A stretch of DNA of 64,000 nt from Cymodocea nodosa (GCA_036874045.1 CM072337.1:6882001-6946000), one strand, 5' to 3'; positions 45,105 through 57,267 are shown, counted from the first letter of the stretch. The notes: a model not told the origin generated them from the letters alone. Made by a program: numbers and translations.

Positions 45105-45518
45105 GAACTTTGGATTCTCAACTAAATAAATTGCACTTTGATTGTCACAGAATAGAATGCTTCTATTCTGTTTGTGCTCTAATTCAGCTAGTACATTCTC
45201 TAGCTAGATTCTTTTTTTAGCTGCCTCTGCTACTGCAACATATTCAACTTCTGTGGTCGAGAGTGCAACAATACTTTGCAACTTGGATCTCCAGCTAATT
45301 GTAGTACTTCCTATGTAGAAAACATAACCTGAAGTACTCTTGCTTTTGTCCAACTCTTTTCCTAAATCAGCGTCACAATAGCCAATCAATTCAACTGGTC
45401 CTTTCTTGAAATTCAGATCTACATCTAGGGAATATCTGAGATATCTAAGTATCCACAATACTGCAGACCAATGCTCAGCTCCTGGTTCTGTCATATCTAC
45501 TGACCACTCCCATTGCAT
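45105..45518 (-). pseudogene. Tork RNase H
   Basis: LIGYCDADLGKELDKSKST with catalytic Asp residues, TSGYVFYIGSTTISWRSKLQ and SIVALSTTEVEYVAV. It is in a different frame from the RT, so a frameshift lies near 45490. A stop occurs after AAKKRI. The C-terminal end falls in the 242-bp duplication. Confidence 0.92.
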
Positions 45519-46480
45519 GAGATATATCAGGTCTTGTGCATATCATGACATACATTAAACTTCCCACTATTGAAGCATATGGTATTCTAGACATTCTTGT
45601 CCTTTCTTCTTCAGTCTTAGCTGACTGATCTTTAGACAACTTGAAGTGGGGTCCGAGAGGTAGTTCAATCTTCCTCTCATTTGAGACATTAAATCTCCTC
45701 AGTACCTTTTCTAGATACTTCTTCTGATTTAATCTCAAAGTGCCTACCACTCTATCTCGGATAATTCTCATACCCAAGATTTGCTTGGCTTCTCCCATAT
45801 CCTTTATGTTAAATTCTTTTGACAATTGTCTCTTCAATTGCTTAATCTATTCCATATTGGAACAAGCAATTAACATATCATCTACATAAATCAGTAGAAT
45901 AATGAAGCAATCATCTAGTAGTTTTATGTAGCAGCAATAGTCTGTATCACATCTTTTGAAGCCTAAGGTACAGATAAAGGTATCAAATCTCTTGTACCAT
46001 TGTGGTGGTGCTTGCTTCAAACCATATAGACTTTTCAGCAATCTACAAACTATATTTCTTTTTTTGCCAGTGACTGCAAATCCTTCTGGCTGCATCATGT
46101 AAGGTTCTTCCTACAAGTCACCATGTAGGAATGCTGTCTTTACATCCATTTGCTCCAAGAGCAAATTTCTTGCAGCAACAATGCTTAAGACTATTCTAAT
46201 AGTATTCATCTTCACAACAAGAGAGAATACTTTTGTATAGTCTATATCTTGAATTTGCTGAAAACCCTTGACGATAAGTCTGACTTTATATTTCTTGTTG
46301 CCATTTGGTTGTTCTTTTATCCTGAACACCCACTTGTTTCCTAGGATTTTCTTTCCTTTTGGTAGGGAAGTTAGCTCCCAAGTATTATTCTTCTCTAGGA
46401 ATCTCATTTCTTCTTTCATTACTAACTCCCATTTATGTGCATCACTTGCACAAATTGCTTCCTAATATGTTTTAGGTTCA
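45475..46480 (-). pseudogene. Tork reverse transcriptase
   Basis: Segments in one frame separated by two stops (near 45844 and 46108): [59 protein letters not shown], then LLIYVDDMLIAC with the YVDD catalytic motif, then FNIKDMGEAKQILGM and MYVMICTRPDISHAM. The wording (MKEEM, YMQQPEGF) is typical of Tork/Tnt1-like RT. ARLVVKGF appears as VRLIVKGF. Confidence 0.94.
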
Positions 46481-46803
46481 CCATCATCCATCACTAACAA
46501 ATAATTGAATGATGGTACATACCTTTCTGGTTGTCTAGAGACCCTTCCAGACCTTCTAAGTTGTCTAATGACAACTTCATTTTCTTGATCATCTAGATGT
46601 TCTTGATGTTCAGCCTCTGAAAGCTGAATTTCTTCTACAGGTTCTTTTTGAGGTTGTTCAACATCATTATCTAGACTGATCTCAGTAGTACTTCTAGACT
46701 GAAGCTCTGACTACTGTTCTTTTGCACTTTCTCTGTGCTTAAACATCTTGGATTCAATGAATATGACATCTTTTGCACAGATTATTTTCTTGGTTTCTTC
46801 TAC

Positions 46804-47985
46804 CTATAATCTGTAACCAAAATAATCCTTACCATAGCCAATGAAATAACATATCTGTGATTTTGAATCCAACTTGTCTCTTTTGTCACTATTCAAGTGG
46901 ACAAATGACTTCAATCCGAAGACTTTCAAATGAGTATAGTTGACCTCTTTTCCTGTCCACAACTCTTCAGGGTTCTTAAGCCCTATTGGGACGGATGATC
47001 CTCTATTTATTAGATAGGCAGCTGTATTAACAGCTTCTGCCCAGAATGTTTTGGGAAAACCTACATGTAGTCTCATGCATTTTGCCCATTCATTCAAGGT
47101 CTTGTTCATCCTTTCAGCAACTCCATTTTGTTGTGGAGTTCTAGCTACAGTCCTCTACCTTCTAATTCCTTGCTCCTCACAGTAAACTTTAAATTCATGG
47201 CTATCATATTCTCCTCCATTATCTGACCTGATGGATTTGATTTTTCTTCCACTCTAATTTTCCACTTCTGCCTTCCATTTCTTGAAGACTTGGAAAACTT
47301 CAGACTTTTGTTTCAGAAAGTAAATCCATACCTTCCTTGTACTGTCATCAATGAAGGTGACATAATTGAGAGCACCTCCTAAAGAACTAATAGGAGTAGG
47401 CCCCCACACATCCGTGTGAACTAGCTCCAATTTCTGTGACTTAGGATCATGAGGATTCCTTGCAAAGCTGACTTTCTTCTGCTTTCCCTCAATGCAGTCC
47501 TCACATATCCCTAAATTGACATTCTTCAGCTTTGGGATTTTCCCTTTTGCCACTAAGACTTTCAGTCCATTCTCACTAAGGTGTCCCAATGTTTTATGCC
47601 ATAAGTTAGTGTCTTCAGTATCACTAACTACTGCAATGGAGTCATCTTGATCCGATGTTAAATATAAGGTGCCTGTCCTCTGTCTTGAGGAAATAATCCT
47701 TGCACCTTTGGTTACCTTCCATTTGCTTGCACCAAAGGCAATCTGATAACCATCATTGTCTAGGGAACTTATGGAGATTAATTGCTTTGCAAGATCTGGA
47801 ACATATCTGACTTCATGCAATTTCCATATCCCTTGCTTTGTTTTAATGTGTACCTCTCCAATTCCCAACACATCCAGACTTGTGTTGTTAGCTAGGTACA
47901 CCTTTTTCATAGGAGTTGCACGATAACTATGCAACAAATCCTTCCTGTAGGTAGTGTGGAAAGAAGCTCCTGAGTCCAGTACCAA
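46804..47985 (-). pseudogene. Tork protease and integrase
   Basis: Starts MVLDSGASFHTTYRKDL (DSGA protease), then QLISISSLDNDGY. GAG-pre region LWHKTLGHLSENGL with CEDCIEGKQ. Integrase core: Asp in HTDVWGPTPI, Asp in [11 protein letters not shown], Glu in QQNGVAERMNKT, continuing to YLINRGSSVP, LKVFGLKSFVHL and CYFIGYG. Two stops fall in the core between about 47110 and 47255. All parts share the RT frame. Confidence 0.95.
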
Positions 47986-47999
47986 TGAGTCAATTGAAC

Positions 48000-48362
48000 T
48001 GTCAACACAACATACTAGGGCATCATCTAAATCATAGGAGACAACATTTGCAACTGCTCCTTTTGATTCCTTCCCTCTACTGTCTTTCTTGGGAGCCTTA
48101 CACTATGACTTGAAGTGCCCCCATTGATTACAATTCCAGCATTTGATATCTGCTCTCATTTTACTTCTACCTTTGGACTTTGACGTTCCTTTCGATTTAA
48201 ATTGTTTTGATTTACTTCTCCCACTAGTTTCAACACTAAGGGAAGAAGTTGAAGCTGACAATTCACTTTTCCTGTGAATGTCCTCACTTAAAATTAAATC
48301 TCGAATGTCACTCATCTTGAGCTTCTCTTGACCTAGTAAACTACTTACACCAGTCACGACAG
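48000..48362 (-). pseudogene. Tork gag C-terminal part, zinc knuckle with internal stop
   Basis: VTGVSSLLGQEKLKMSDIRD, a Ser-rich segment, then IKCWNCNQWGHFKS followed by TAG and a Cys: the CX2CX4HX4C knuckle is complete except that a stop precedes the last Cys. It joins the N-terminal gag at 50617 once the 2244-bp solo LTR and one target copy are removed, in the same frame. Confidence 0.92.
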
Positions 48363-48367
48363 GAGAC

Positions 48368-50611
48368 TATAGGGATGAAACATGTGTCAATAAAAGCACA
48401 AGTTTTACATTTATAATTTAACTGCAAGTGCACGGTGCCTATTGTATTAAGTGGTGCAAGTACGGGTCATTTCCCTAGGGAGTTGGTCTAAATGACTTTT
48501 ATTAGATTAATTACTTGACTCATGTCATAATATAACTTGAAAACGTTCTATACATCCTACTCTTATCAAAAGAAAAGTTAGCACCATGATTGGTAATTAT
48601 ATTAGAAATTATACATATGTGGTTAACTAGTTAATTTAACTACTTGAAAAACACTTCCATACAATCTCATTCATAACTCTAAAATAACTCTCGAAATTAT
48701 AGAGTTTGCATCCACTTATGGAAATCATTTCTTCCCAAAATACTCACTGAAAAATCATGTAAAAATATGATTTGGAAAGGATTTTAAAAGATCTAAAAAT
48801 CTAGCATAATTTTAAGACCTAATTCAAACCATAGAATTATTAGTGATGAATCTAACATAGATGTGCAACAAGTAGAGATCAAAACACAGATTGTACGACT
48901 TTACAAGAAAATTCATATCTCCCTGAAATCTTTATAAAATGACATGAAACAAAATCTCAATGCAAGTTAACTTCGTCATCTCAAAAACCCATTTTACAGA
49001 TCATAAAAATACAATTTGGTTTCTGAGAAATTGACAATCATAGACGCTTAAAAACTTTGCCCAGAACTTGCGTTTAGGTCGGAAACACCTATCAACACTT
49101 AAATCGAAAATACCATTCAAATGATCTCCAAAAATTATGAAACCAAAACCATTGGTAAGTAGACTCAAAAATACATGAGATTACATCAAAAATTATTCAA
49201 AACCGATGTTTGAGCTGAGAGAATTGAAATAATAAAAATACCCAAACTCTGTACACGGTTCCCCTTATTACATAAGCAACCATTTCATCGAACATCCTAT
49301 TTACAGCCATGATATGCACATATAAACAAGATGAAAAACACATTTAAACTAGAATCCACATCAAGATAACATCTGAAATTAATTAACTATATGAAAACTA
49401 TACTAAAATGCAATGCAATAACATTCAAACAACACAAACGTATACAAACATAACATAAAAACATGAAACAACATACCTATGCATACATACACAACATGAA
49501 CATAAAATATGCATAGGGATCTCTCTCAAATATCCCTCATACCTTGAAGAATACCTCTTCCTCAGCAATGGATCCGTGGTTGGATGAAACCACACTCTTC
49601 AGCCATGTTCTCCCAAGGTCTCACCCCTTGGAACGTCACCTATAGCAAGGGCCTTCCACAGTTGCAAGAGCAAGAGCACTCAGCCTCCTTCCACTTCCCT
49701 TGGACGTAAAACAGAGATTCCAGCCCCTCCTTTGCTTCTGAAGATGCTCCTTGGAACCACCCAAATCCACACGTCAAACACCACTCCCACTTGCCATCCA
49801 AGCTTCCTCCACCAAGACAACCAAAGCTGCCCCCCTTGGAATCCTTTGAGGACGTGAATCAAGATGGAGATCAATGGAGATGATGCTGGTTTGAGAGGGG
49901 GAACGACACCCTTGAGTGTCCACCTTCAGCCATGAGAAGAGGAGTCCTTGGAGAAGAGAATTGTCGACTGGAATGGAAGAAAATGAGAAGAGATGCCTTG
50001 GATGTGAGGCTTACTCCTTTTAATCTTGGTGTCTCTTGATCTTCCAAGATTGATCTAATGGCTGAGATTTATCCCAGCCCATTTTATCTTTTGATACACC
50101 ATCCAAGGGTTGAGATTTAACCCTCTTATAATCCCTTGATGTCACCTTTTTTCATCAATAAAAACTCATACACAAATTAAGATTATTCAATCACATGTAG
50201 AATTATGTCATGAATAATTAAGACAATTATTATAGGTGCATCTATAACAATATTTCATTAAGATGATGAAAGTATAATCTTATATTCTTATCATGCATCA
50301 CTTTTATATCTTAATACTAAATCTTTGGAAAGCATAAGTGAAATTGATAAATGAAGAACATACATGTAATAAAATTGTGTTCCATGTAATTTATCCTAAA
50401 TAACTAAGATTCTACACATGGGCTATTAAACTTAACATTAATTCCATTAAAGGTAAATTTGTGCATTATTTCATTTTTAATTCCTAAAAACATGCATAGC
50501 CTAAAAATAGAACTTTCATGTAATTCAATATAAAAATCATATACTATGCACTTAGAATCCATAAAATGCATGCTTTAACATATAATAAAATGCACAAATC
50601 TTAACTTTACA
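48368..50611 (-). repeat. Solo LTR (2244 bp) inside Tork gag
   Basis: On the minus strand TGTAAAGTTAAG (50611) to CATCCCTATA (48368; ancestral CCCTACA with one transition). Target duplication GAGAC (48363-48367) and AAGAC (50612-50616). Near its 3' end it has GCACTTGCAGTTAAATTAT and a CCCTAGGGAAATGACCC block, features common in plant gypsy LTRs. It is not similar to the other LTRs here and lacks the palindrome arrays. A GC-richer stretch at about 49560-50000 is unlike the rest of the window. Confidence 0.85.
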
Positions 50612-50616
50612 AAGAC

Positions 50617-51090
50617 CAACTTTCTGGTAATGAGGATAATAAAATCAAGGCCCTGACTTCATCATCAAATACTATATCTACTGAGTGCAGTTGATTCAGA
50701 ATAGTATTTAGCTCATTAACGTGGTCAGTTATATTTCCACATTCATGCATTTTCAGATTAAATAATCTACGCATGAGAAATACCTTGTTGGCGGTTGAAG
50801 GCTTCTCATACATATTAGACAAAGCTTTCATCAAGTCAGCTGTTGTTTTCTCCTTGGCGACGTTTGAATGAATGTTTCTTGCCAGTGACAACTTAACGAG
50901 ACCTAAAGCTTTTCTGTCCAATAACTCTCACTCTTCCTGATCCATCTTCTCTGGTTTTCTTCCGAACAACGGTTAATGAAGATCCTTCTGATACAAACAG
51001 TCTTTGATCTGAGACCTCCAGTATCCGAAATCTTTTCCATCAAACTTCTCGATCCTGAGCTTTCTATCGTCTGCCATTCTATTAAACTGA
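50617..51090 (-). pseudogene. Tork gag N-terminal part
   Basis: Near the start IEKFDGKDFGYWR-like sequence is read at about 51060-50990, then MDRKALGLVKLSLARNIHSN, DLMKALSNMYEKPSTANKVF, LFNLKMHECGNITDHVNELN and LILLSSLPESW, the conserved blocks of copia gag (UBN2 family). It has stops near 50925. It is interrupted at SLPESW by the solo LTR. Confidence 0.93.
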
Positions 51091-51100
51091 AGAACCTTTA

Positions 51101-51112
51101 GCTCTGATACCA
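51101..51112 (-). other. Tork primer binding site, tRNA-iMet
   Basis: On the minus strand TGGTATCAGAGC, a perfect complement to the 3' end of initiator tRNA-Met, two bases from the LTR end at 51115. Confidence 0.97.
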
Positions 51113-51114
51113 GT

Positions 51115-52069
51115 TGTTGATTTCTTAACGGATCGTTCAGTTAACCTTCTATGACACGATACTGAAACACTCAGCTCTAAACTCACCGATGCTAGGAGTG
51201 AAGAGTAAGAGAAGAAATAATACAGAGAAGAAACAAGATTTACGTGGTTCAGTAACAGCCTACGTCCACGGAGAGTTGAGGGTTCCTTATGAGCTTCGGC
51301 ACAATCAACCGCAATGTTTTACAACATCATAAAGGTTTATATACTACCCAACTTAGGGTTTATAAACCTTTAATTACATACAAGTCATTACAGTAGAGAA
51401 ACAATGCTTCAGAGAAGAGGCTATTAATTTCAGAGCCTTATCTTCTTAACTCTCTGAAATCTGCAACATTTCGGATAGTTACAGACTTAACTATCCAAAG
51501 AGAATATTCTTTCTGAACGGGCGGTACAGTACCAGGTTAACTGTCTGAGAGATTCTATATTTCGAACAGTTACAAACTTAACTGTTCGAAAAGTCACTTA
51601 CTTTTCTCTCTCTGTCCTTTCGAAAGGTTATGCTAATAACTCATTGAAAACTGCATGTCTTTTGGATAGTTATACCTTAACTATCCGAAAACTCACTTAA
51701 GTGTCTTTTCAGGCATTTCGGAAGGTTCTGCCGATAACCCTCCGAAAAACTCATGAACTTCGGATAGTTACTGCCTAACTATCCGAAGATCCACTTAAGT
51801 CAATACTTTCCGGATCCTTGGCTTCTTAACTATCTAAAGATCCACTTAAGTGTCCTTTAAGTCATTTCGGATAGTTACAACTTAACTCTCCGAAATCTTC
51901 TAACTTTCAGATAGTTAACTCAAAGCCTTCAGCTTAACTTTTATTTCCAAATACTTAGGTCTGTAACCTACTGAAAATATATAGTTGCCGGATACTTACT
52001 ACTAACAAGCTTCTGATTGAATCTGGACTACTTGTGGCATACTCCACACCTACAATACTTGCCCTAACA
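51115..52069 (-). repeat. Tork element 5' LTR
   Basis: Same length (955 bp) as the 3' LTR. TATA-like box at 51337-51344 (minus) and palindrome array at about 51430-52000. Differences from the other LTR fall on CpG/CHG-type positions and often break palindrome arms. Confidence 0.95.
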
Positions 52070-52218
52070 CACATAACTATATGACAAACTAGAATAGTTA
52101 TTATCAGATATTAAGTCTTTCAGAAAAATATAATAATATTAGGTTAACTGTTCGAGTTTCTTGGATGGATATGCGAAAAAGTTGAAGACTTAAGCATAAC
52201 TGTTCGAGTTTCAACATG
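52070..52218 (-). other. Element B noncoding sequence, continued
   Basis: Flank of the Tork insertion. It has two AACTGTTCGAGTTTC arms and a GAAAAAGTTGAAGACTTA, as in 43375-43605. It ends about 52218 where reverse gypsy LTR sequence begins. Confidence 0.5.
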
Positions 52219-52623
52219 AGACATAATAAAGCAATGAAATTCAATACGTGCATAATTCTAACTTAAGGAGTTCAGATATTTTTGGATACTTATAAACTTA
52301 ACTATCCGATGCTCAGATGCATTTCGGATAGTTACCAAATAATTTATCGAACATTCACTTAAGGTATGCATTAAGGTTTCAAAACGTGTACTTCAGGAAA
52401 TAATAAAATATTCTTTTAATCGTTTAACACATAACTGTCTGGTACATACAATATAACTTTCTAAAACAATAGATAATTCGAATACTTAAGAATTAAAAAT
52501 ACCTGTAATTCACCGAGAGTTTAGAAATGTACTGAAATAATGTTAATTTCTTGAGATTATGTAGATTCTCTCATTAAAGCATATAATAATTCATAATGGT
52601 TGAATTCTTATATGACAAATTGC
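52219..52623 (-). repeat. Gypsy LTR fragment
   Basis: Reverse-strand match to the gypsy LTR 5' portion (1210-1640), including CGGATAGTTAC and TAACTATCCGATG. The extreme LTR start is missing. Confidence 0.8.
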
Positions 52624-53610
52624 TCTCCCTACATAAATGTAGTCTAGAGAATCTATGGCGTACTTAAATTTGGTTGCCAAGCCTTAATAGATTTGAGTCT
52701 CTCTATTTATTTTTATTTTTTTTAAAATTTAAATACAGAAATAAGTAGTAGATTTAACAATTTAAACTTTCTGGCTTTTATCTTATTCAGTTTACAAAAG
52801 AAAATTCATAGAGATATATCTTCACATAACTTAAAAGAATTCAATAATGAGTACACGAACTTTAGAAAATAAATACGTTACATTATGTGTAAAGGATAGA
52901 TAATAACAAAGAAAAATAACAAAGATTATATGCACAGATTATGGCAGGATTGTTATAACACCTGTAAAAGAAATTAAGCTTGAGTACATTGCCTCCCTTT
53001 TTTTTTTTAAATTTATACATATATATTTTATGTATTACCTCCAACAATATCATCTTTTTACATGATCACAATCCCTTGCTTAGGGGAAAGATAACCAGTT
53101 ACTTAATGATAAGTGAGAATAGGTAATTTTTTTATAATTTAAATAGAATCTAAATTACTTGTAAAATGAGTTTTCAGTCAACACATCCTAAACTAGTTGG
53201 TTCAAGTGACTAGGGTTTAAGATCCCCCAACGGACTTAATTAGTCAAGCAATTGCAAATAAATAATAAAATAAGACAGTAAATTGAATAAAAGGCAACTA
53301 CAAGACTTAATTTTTCTAATAGTATGTTAATAACTTTCCTTTAATAAATAGTAACATAAGGGTGTAAACATAAGTAACAAAAATACAGTTGGCACTTATA
53401 TTGAATCAAATTAACTTTACTTAAGTAACCATTTTTGAATTTTTCTTAAGTAAATTGACTTCAATAAAAATCATAATTTCATAAATTCCCAACTACTAGA
53501 AAATAGTAATTCAAAAATAGATATTTTGTTTGTTTTTTTTAATAATAAAGAAATTAAATTCTAAGACTACCTTATAACAAACCAAAATATTATGCAATGA
53601 ACAGGACAAT
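52624..53610 (-). other. Noncoding 3' region of copia C
   Basis: AT-rich stretch with no reading frame. On the minus strand there are purine runs near 52626-52632 and 52992-53003 (A11GGGAGG), possible polypurine tracts of copia C. No LTR boundary could be fixed. Confidence 0.4.
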
Positions 53611-54240
53611 TTAAACATTAGATAACCTACAGATACCAAGTTCTAATCGTAATTTTGAAAAAGTATTCTCATCTAAGGGTTTTGTAAATAGATCTACTAA
53701 TTGTTCTATGGTAGGAACAAAATTTAATACTATTTTTCCTTTTATAACATTATCCCTTAGAAAATGATGTCGAACTTCTATATGTTTAGCTCGTGAATGT
53801 AAGACAGGATTTTTAGACAAACTTATTGTAGAACTACTATCACAGAAAATCTTAGTTGGTTCATAGGTTAAATTAAAATCTTTTAAAGTTTGTTTGATCC
53901 ATAGGATTTGAGCACAGCAAAGTGTAGCAGCTATATATTCAGCTTCAATTGTAGATAATGCTATACAATGTTGCTTTTTGCTAAATCATGATACTAAAGA
54001 ATTTCCTAATAATTGACATGTGTCACTAGTGCTTTTTCTTTCAGACTTACATCCTGCAAAATCAACATCACTATAACCTATTAAATTTAGAGAACTGTGT
54101 TTAAAGTAAAACAAACCAAAATTGATGGTTCCTAATAGATATTTAAAAATTCGTTTAATAGCAAGTAAGTGTGATTCTTTAGGATTAGATTGATATCTAG
54201 CACAATTACACACACTAAACATTATCTAGTCGGCTAGCTG
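53611..54240 (-). pseudogene. Copia C RNase H and RT C-terminal end
   Basis: On the minus strand: MFSVCNCARYQSNPKESHLL, IFKYLLGTINFGLFY, LIGYSDVDFAGCKSERKST and LLGNSLVS, then the LSTIEAEYIAAT-type block with stops, and VLHSRAKHIEVRHHFLRD and EQLVDLFTKPLDENTF at the end. A SIRE-like copia RNase H close to copia A but distinct in sequence. Confidence 0.92.
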
Positions 54241-55189
54241 TTAAATAAAGTTATGAACCAATCATACTTCTATATTGTTTTATATCTATAGTTTTTCTAG
54301 AGTCATCTTTATCCAACTTGGTGATAGTACTTTTAGTGTATTCTTTGTATTAGTGTTGTCTAAACCAAACCTCTTTAATAAATCTCGAGTATATTTTTCT
54401 TGTGAAATAAAAGTACCCTAATCTAACTGCTTAATTTGTAAGCCTAGGAAAAATGATAGTTCACCCATCATACTCATTTCAAATTGATTAGTCATGTCTT
54501 TTGAAAAAGACTCAACTAATTTATCATTTATTGCTCCAAATATGATGTCATCTACATAGATTTGAACTACCAATATATCTTTTTCGACCTTCTTGATAAA
54601 AAGAGTGTGATCTACCTCTCCCATAGAATACCATTTTTCCATAAGAAATTTAGATAATCTCTCATACCAAGACCTAGGGGCTTGTTTAAGGCCATATAGT
54701 GCCTTCTTAAGCTTGTAAACATACTTGGGATGTTTTGAATCTTTAAAACCTAGAGGTCGTTTTACATAAACTTCTTCTTTTATATATCCATTTAAAAAAG
54801 CAGTCTTAACATCCATTTCATATAATTTGAAATCCATATAACAAGCATATGCTAACAAAATTTGTATTGATTCTAGTCTAGCAACAAGAGTAAATGTTTC
54901 ATTATAGTCAATTCCTTCCTCTTGCTTGTAACCTTGAGCAACTAACCTAGCTTTATTTTTAACTATATGTCCATCTTGATCTACTTTGTTTCTAAATACC
55001 CACCTTGTTCCTATTATGGAATGATTTTTAGGTGGTGGAACTAGATCCCATACCTCATTTCTTATAAATTGATTTAGCTCATCTTGCATAGCTAAATACC
55101 AAAATTCATCTTCTAAGGCATCTTCAATTTTCTTAGGTTTTAGTAAGGAAACAAATGAATAAACACCACAAATGTTGACTACTGATGAC
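54241..55189 (-). pseudogene. Copia C reverse transcriptase
   Basis: The longest open frame in this copia: [97 protein letters not shown] and [17 protein letters not shown] (YVDD), [17 protein letters not shown]. After a stop near 54418 it degrades. The upstream part is cut at 55189 by the gypsy-3 LTR, so integrase, protease and gag of copia C are outside the window. Confidence 0.94.
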
Positions 55190-57161
55190 TATTTAGAATA
55201 AAAAGTGCATAATATTAACGATTAAACGATGGCTAATTGCATAATATTTAGCCTATCATATGAGAATTAAGCCATTATGTTATAATTGCACTGTTATAAG
55301 CATTGATGAAGGAATCTGCATAATTTCAGGGAATTAATGTTAATTTAGTACATTTCTGAATTATCGGTAAATTGTAGGCTGTGAAATTCTTAAGTATCTA
55401 AATTTTCTATTATTTCAGAGAGTTATATTGCATGTACTGAACAGTTATGTTTTTAACGATAGAAGAATATTTTATTATTTCCTGGAATACATGTGTTGAA
55501 ACCTTAATGCATGACTTAAGTGGATTTTCGGTAAGTTATCTGTTAACTATCCAAAATGCATTTGGGCATCGGATGATTAAGTTCTTAAGTGTCCAAAATA
55601 TCTGAATTTGTTAAGTTAGAATTATGCACGTGTTGAATTTAAATGCTTTAGTAGATCATGTGAGATGCACATGTTTAACTTGTTAAGTTAGCATAATTGT
55701 ATGCGTTGAGTTACATGAATACACACTAAGGTAACGCGTTATGTTAGCAGCTTATTTCTTTATTGCACGTGCTTTATAGTTAAATCAACGAAGTAAGTCT
55801 GTTGAGTTATCTGTAACTCCACAGACCATTTATTTTTTAATATGCCATTGTAGTAGTTATAGAAACAAGACATTCGAAGGAAAACCACGATTGCACATAT
55901 CATGCAGGCACTCGTGGAAGGAAGAAGAAATCACCATCGTTGATATGAATGAAGGAAATCCAACTGATCATCTAAGTAGAAGTAGTTACTACTAAAGAAA
56001 AGGAGAAAAGACGAAGAAAGAGTGTGTGTGCAAAGGTGGAGGACCGCGTTAACTACAGGTAGTGTTGGAAGTTCTCTGAAGCTCCACACCATCACCATAA
56101 TCACCAACCATTGGAGGTCTGTGAGGGTACTTTCCTAATGTTGGGTCGATTCCGAGTCAAATACAGTGCTTGACAACCACTGTGAGGAGTGATCGCGTCG
56201 CGGGAAGGGAAGCCATTTTCACCAAGTACTAACTCATATCTCAAGAGATCGTAAAGCTTTTAGCCTTGGTTTCGGGTTGATGCCAGTATGCTGAAGAGGA
56301 GATCATCTTACAATTCTGGACTCACAATTCTATAGGGAGAGGAGGCAGGATTGTAAGTGATTAAGTTTTCAATGGTGTAATCACGTTGCATGTAGTGACG
56401 AAAGTATTTACTGTCGATAGAGATTTTTACATTTCACCTTTCACCCATTTTCATGAACATATCAAAACAAAAATACCAAAAACAACAACTTATCTGTGTT
56501 TACATTTAGTATTCAAGTGTTGTATTGTTTGTTTTGTATCGTGATTAATGTTATCATTGTCAGTATTGTGAATGTTTTATGTTTGTTTGATTTAGAAAAT
56601 AGAAAATAGTTTTACAGTTTACTGAAATTGATTCGTTCTAGATACTTAAAGATTTTAATGGTTACTGTTTGAAATATTTGAATGTTAGTGTTGCTTAATG
56701 ATAAATCTAATATTAACTAGCATTAAAGAGCTTAATTGATTTTATTTACAATCTGTGGAATCGCCCAATGGTTAGCTAGATTCCTCTATAAATGGCAGTA
56801 TTTAACTAAAAAGATAGGCTTGTGGAGTTAACTTAAGTGCACTGGGTTAGTCCGTTGTGTTAGCCACAACTCCACGAACTTAGTCTTTTGTGTTAATTGT
56901 AACTCAATGGAGTGCTTCACTGAACACATAAACTCTAATATAAAAATCAGGACAGTACACAATTCTTATTCAATCTCTACGAGATTGACCTGTACTTACA
57001 TACAAATACAATATACACTGTGCACTTACAGTTAAAATACAAATTGGAATTAATATCTAATTTGTGTGAAAGGTTGTTAGTTTACTTCTAAAAGTAATTA
57101 TTGATATAAGCATAAAGACAAAGTAAACAAGCTGTTTGATCTAATCTTTCACAACCAAATA
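55190..57161 (+). repeat. Gypsy-3 5' LTR (1972 bp)
   Basis: Starts TATTTAGAAT (TG mutated) and ends CAACCAAATA (CA mutated), a close relative of 38225-40208. It contains palindrome arms near 55530-55570 and 55800-55825, CACGTG boxes and GTTGTGTTAGCC / TAACTCAATGG arms near 56860-56910. It is inserted in the copia C RT. Confidence 0.92.
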
Positions 57162-57168
57162 AGTTTTT

Positions 57169-57186
57169 TAGCACTGTTGCCGGGGA
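57169..57186 (+). other. Gypsy-3 primer binding site, tRNA-Asp type
   Basis: TAGCACTGTTGCCGGGGA, three transitions from the tRNA-Asp complement TGGCGCCGTTGCCGGGGA, seven bases after the LTR end. Confidence 0.88.
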
Positions 57187-57267
57187 TTGAGAAGCTAAGC
57201 AACTGTAAGTGCTGTTTTGTTTTAATAGCAAGAGGAGTGTTGTGTGTTTTATTCTATAATTGAGAAT

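Larger units (their letters stand above)
43611..52069 (-). mobile_element. Complete Tork-like Ty1/copia element (8459 bp)
   Basis: Two 955-bp LTRs (43611-44565 and 51115-52069), a perfect 5-bp target duplication CACAT (43606-43610 and 52070-52074), a tRNA-iMet primer site and a polypurine tract. Order on the minus strand: 5' LTR, primer site, gag, protease, integrase, RT, RNase H, 3' LTR. A 2244-bp solo LTR (48368-50611) accounts for the large size; without it the element is about 6.2 kb. By eye the LTRs differ at about 50 positions, nearly all transitions. Pol is in one frame apart from stops and a shift at RNase H. Confidence 0.97.

Noticed and set aside
49680-49874. Possible host exon in the GC-richer block
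   Set aside because: It lies inside a solo LTR with defined ends and target duplication. No splice-bounded conserved protein is recognisable.
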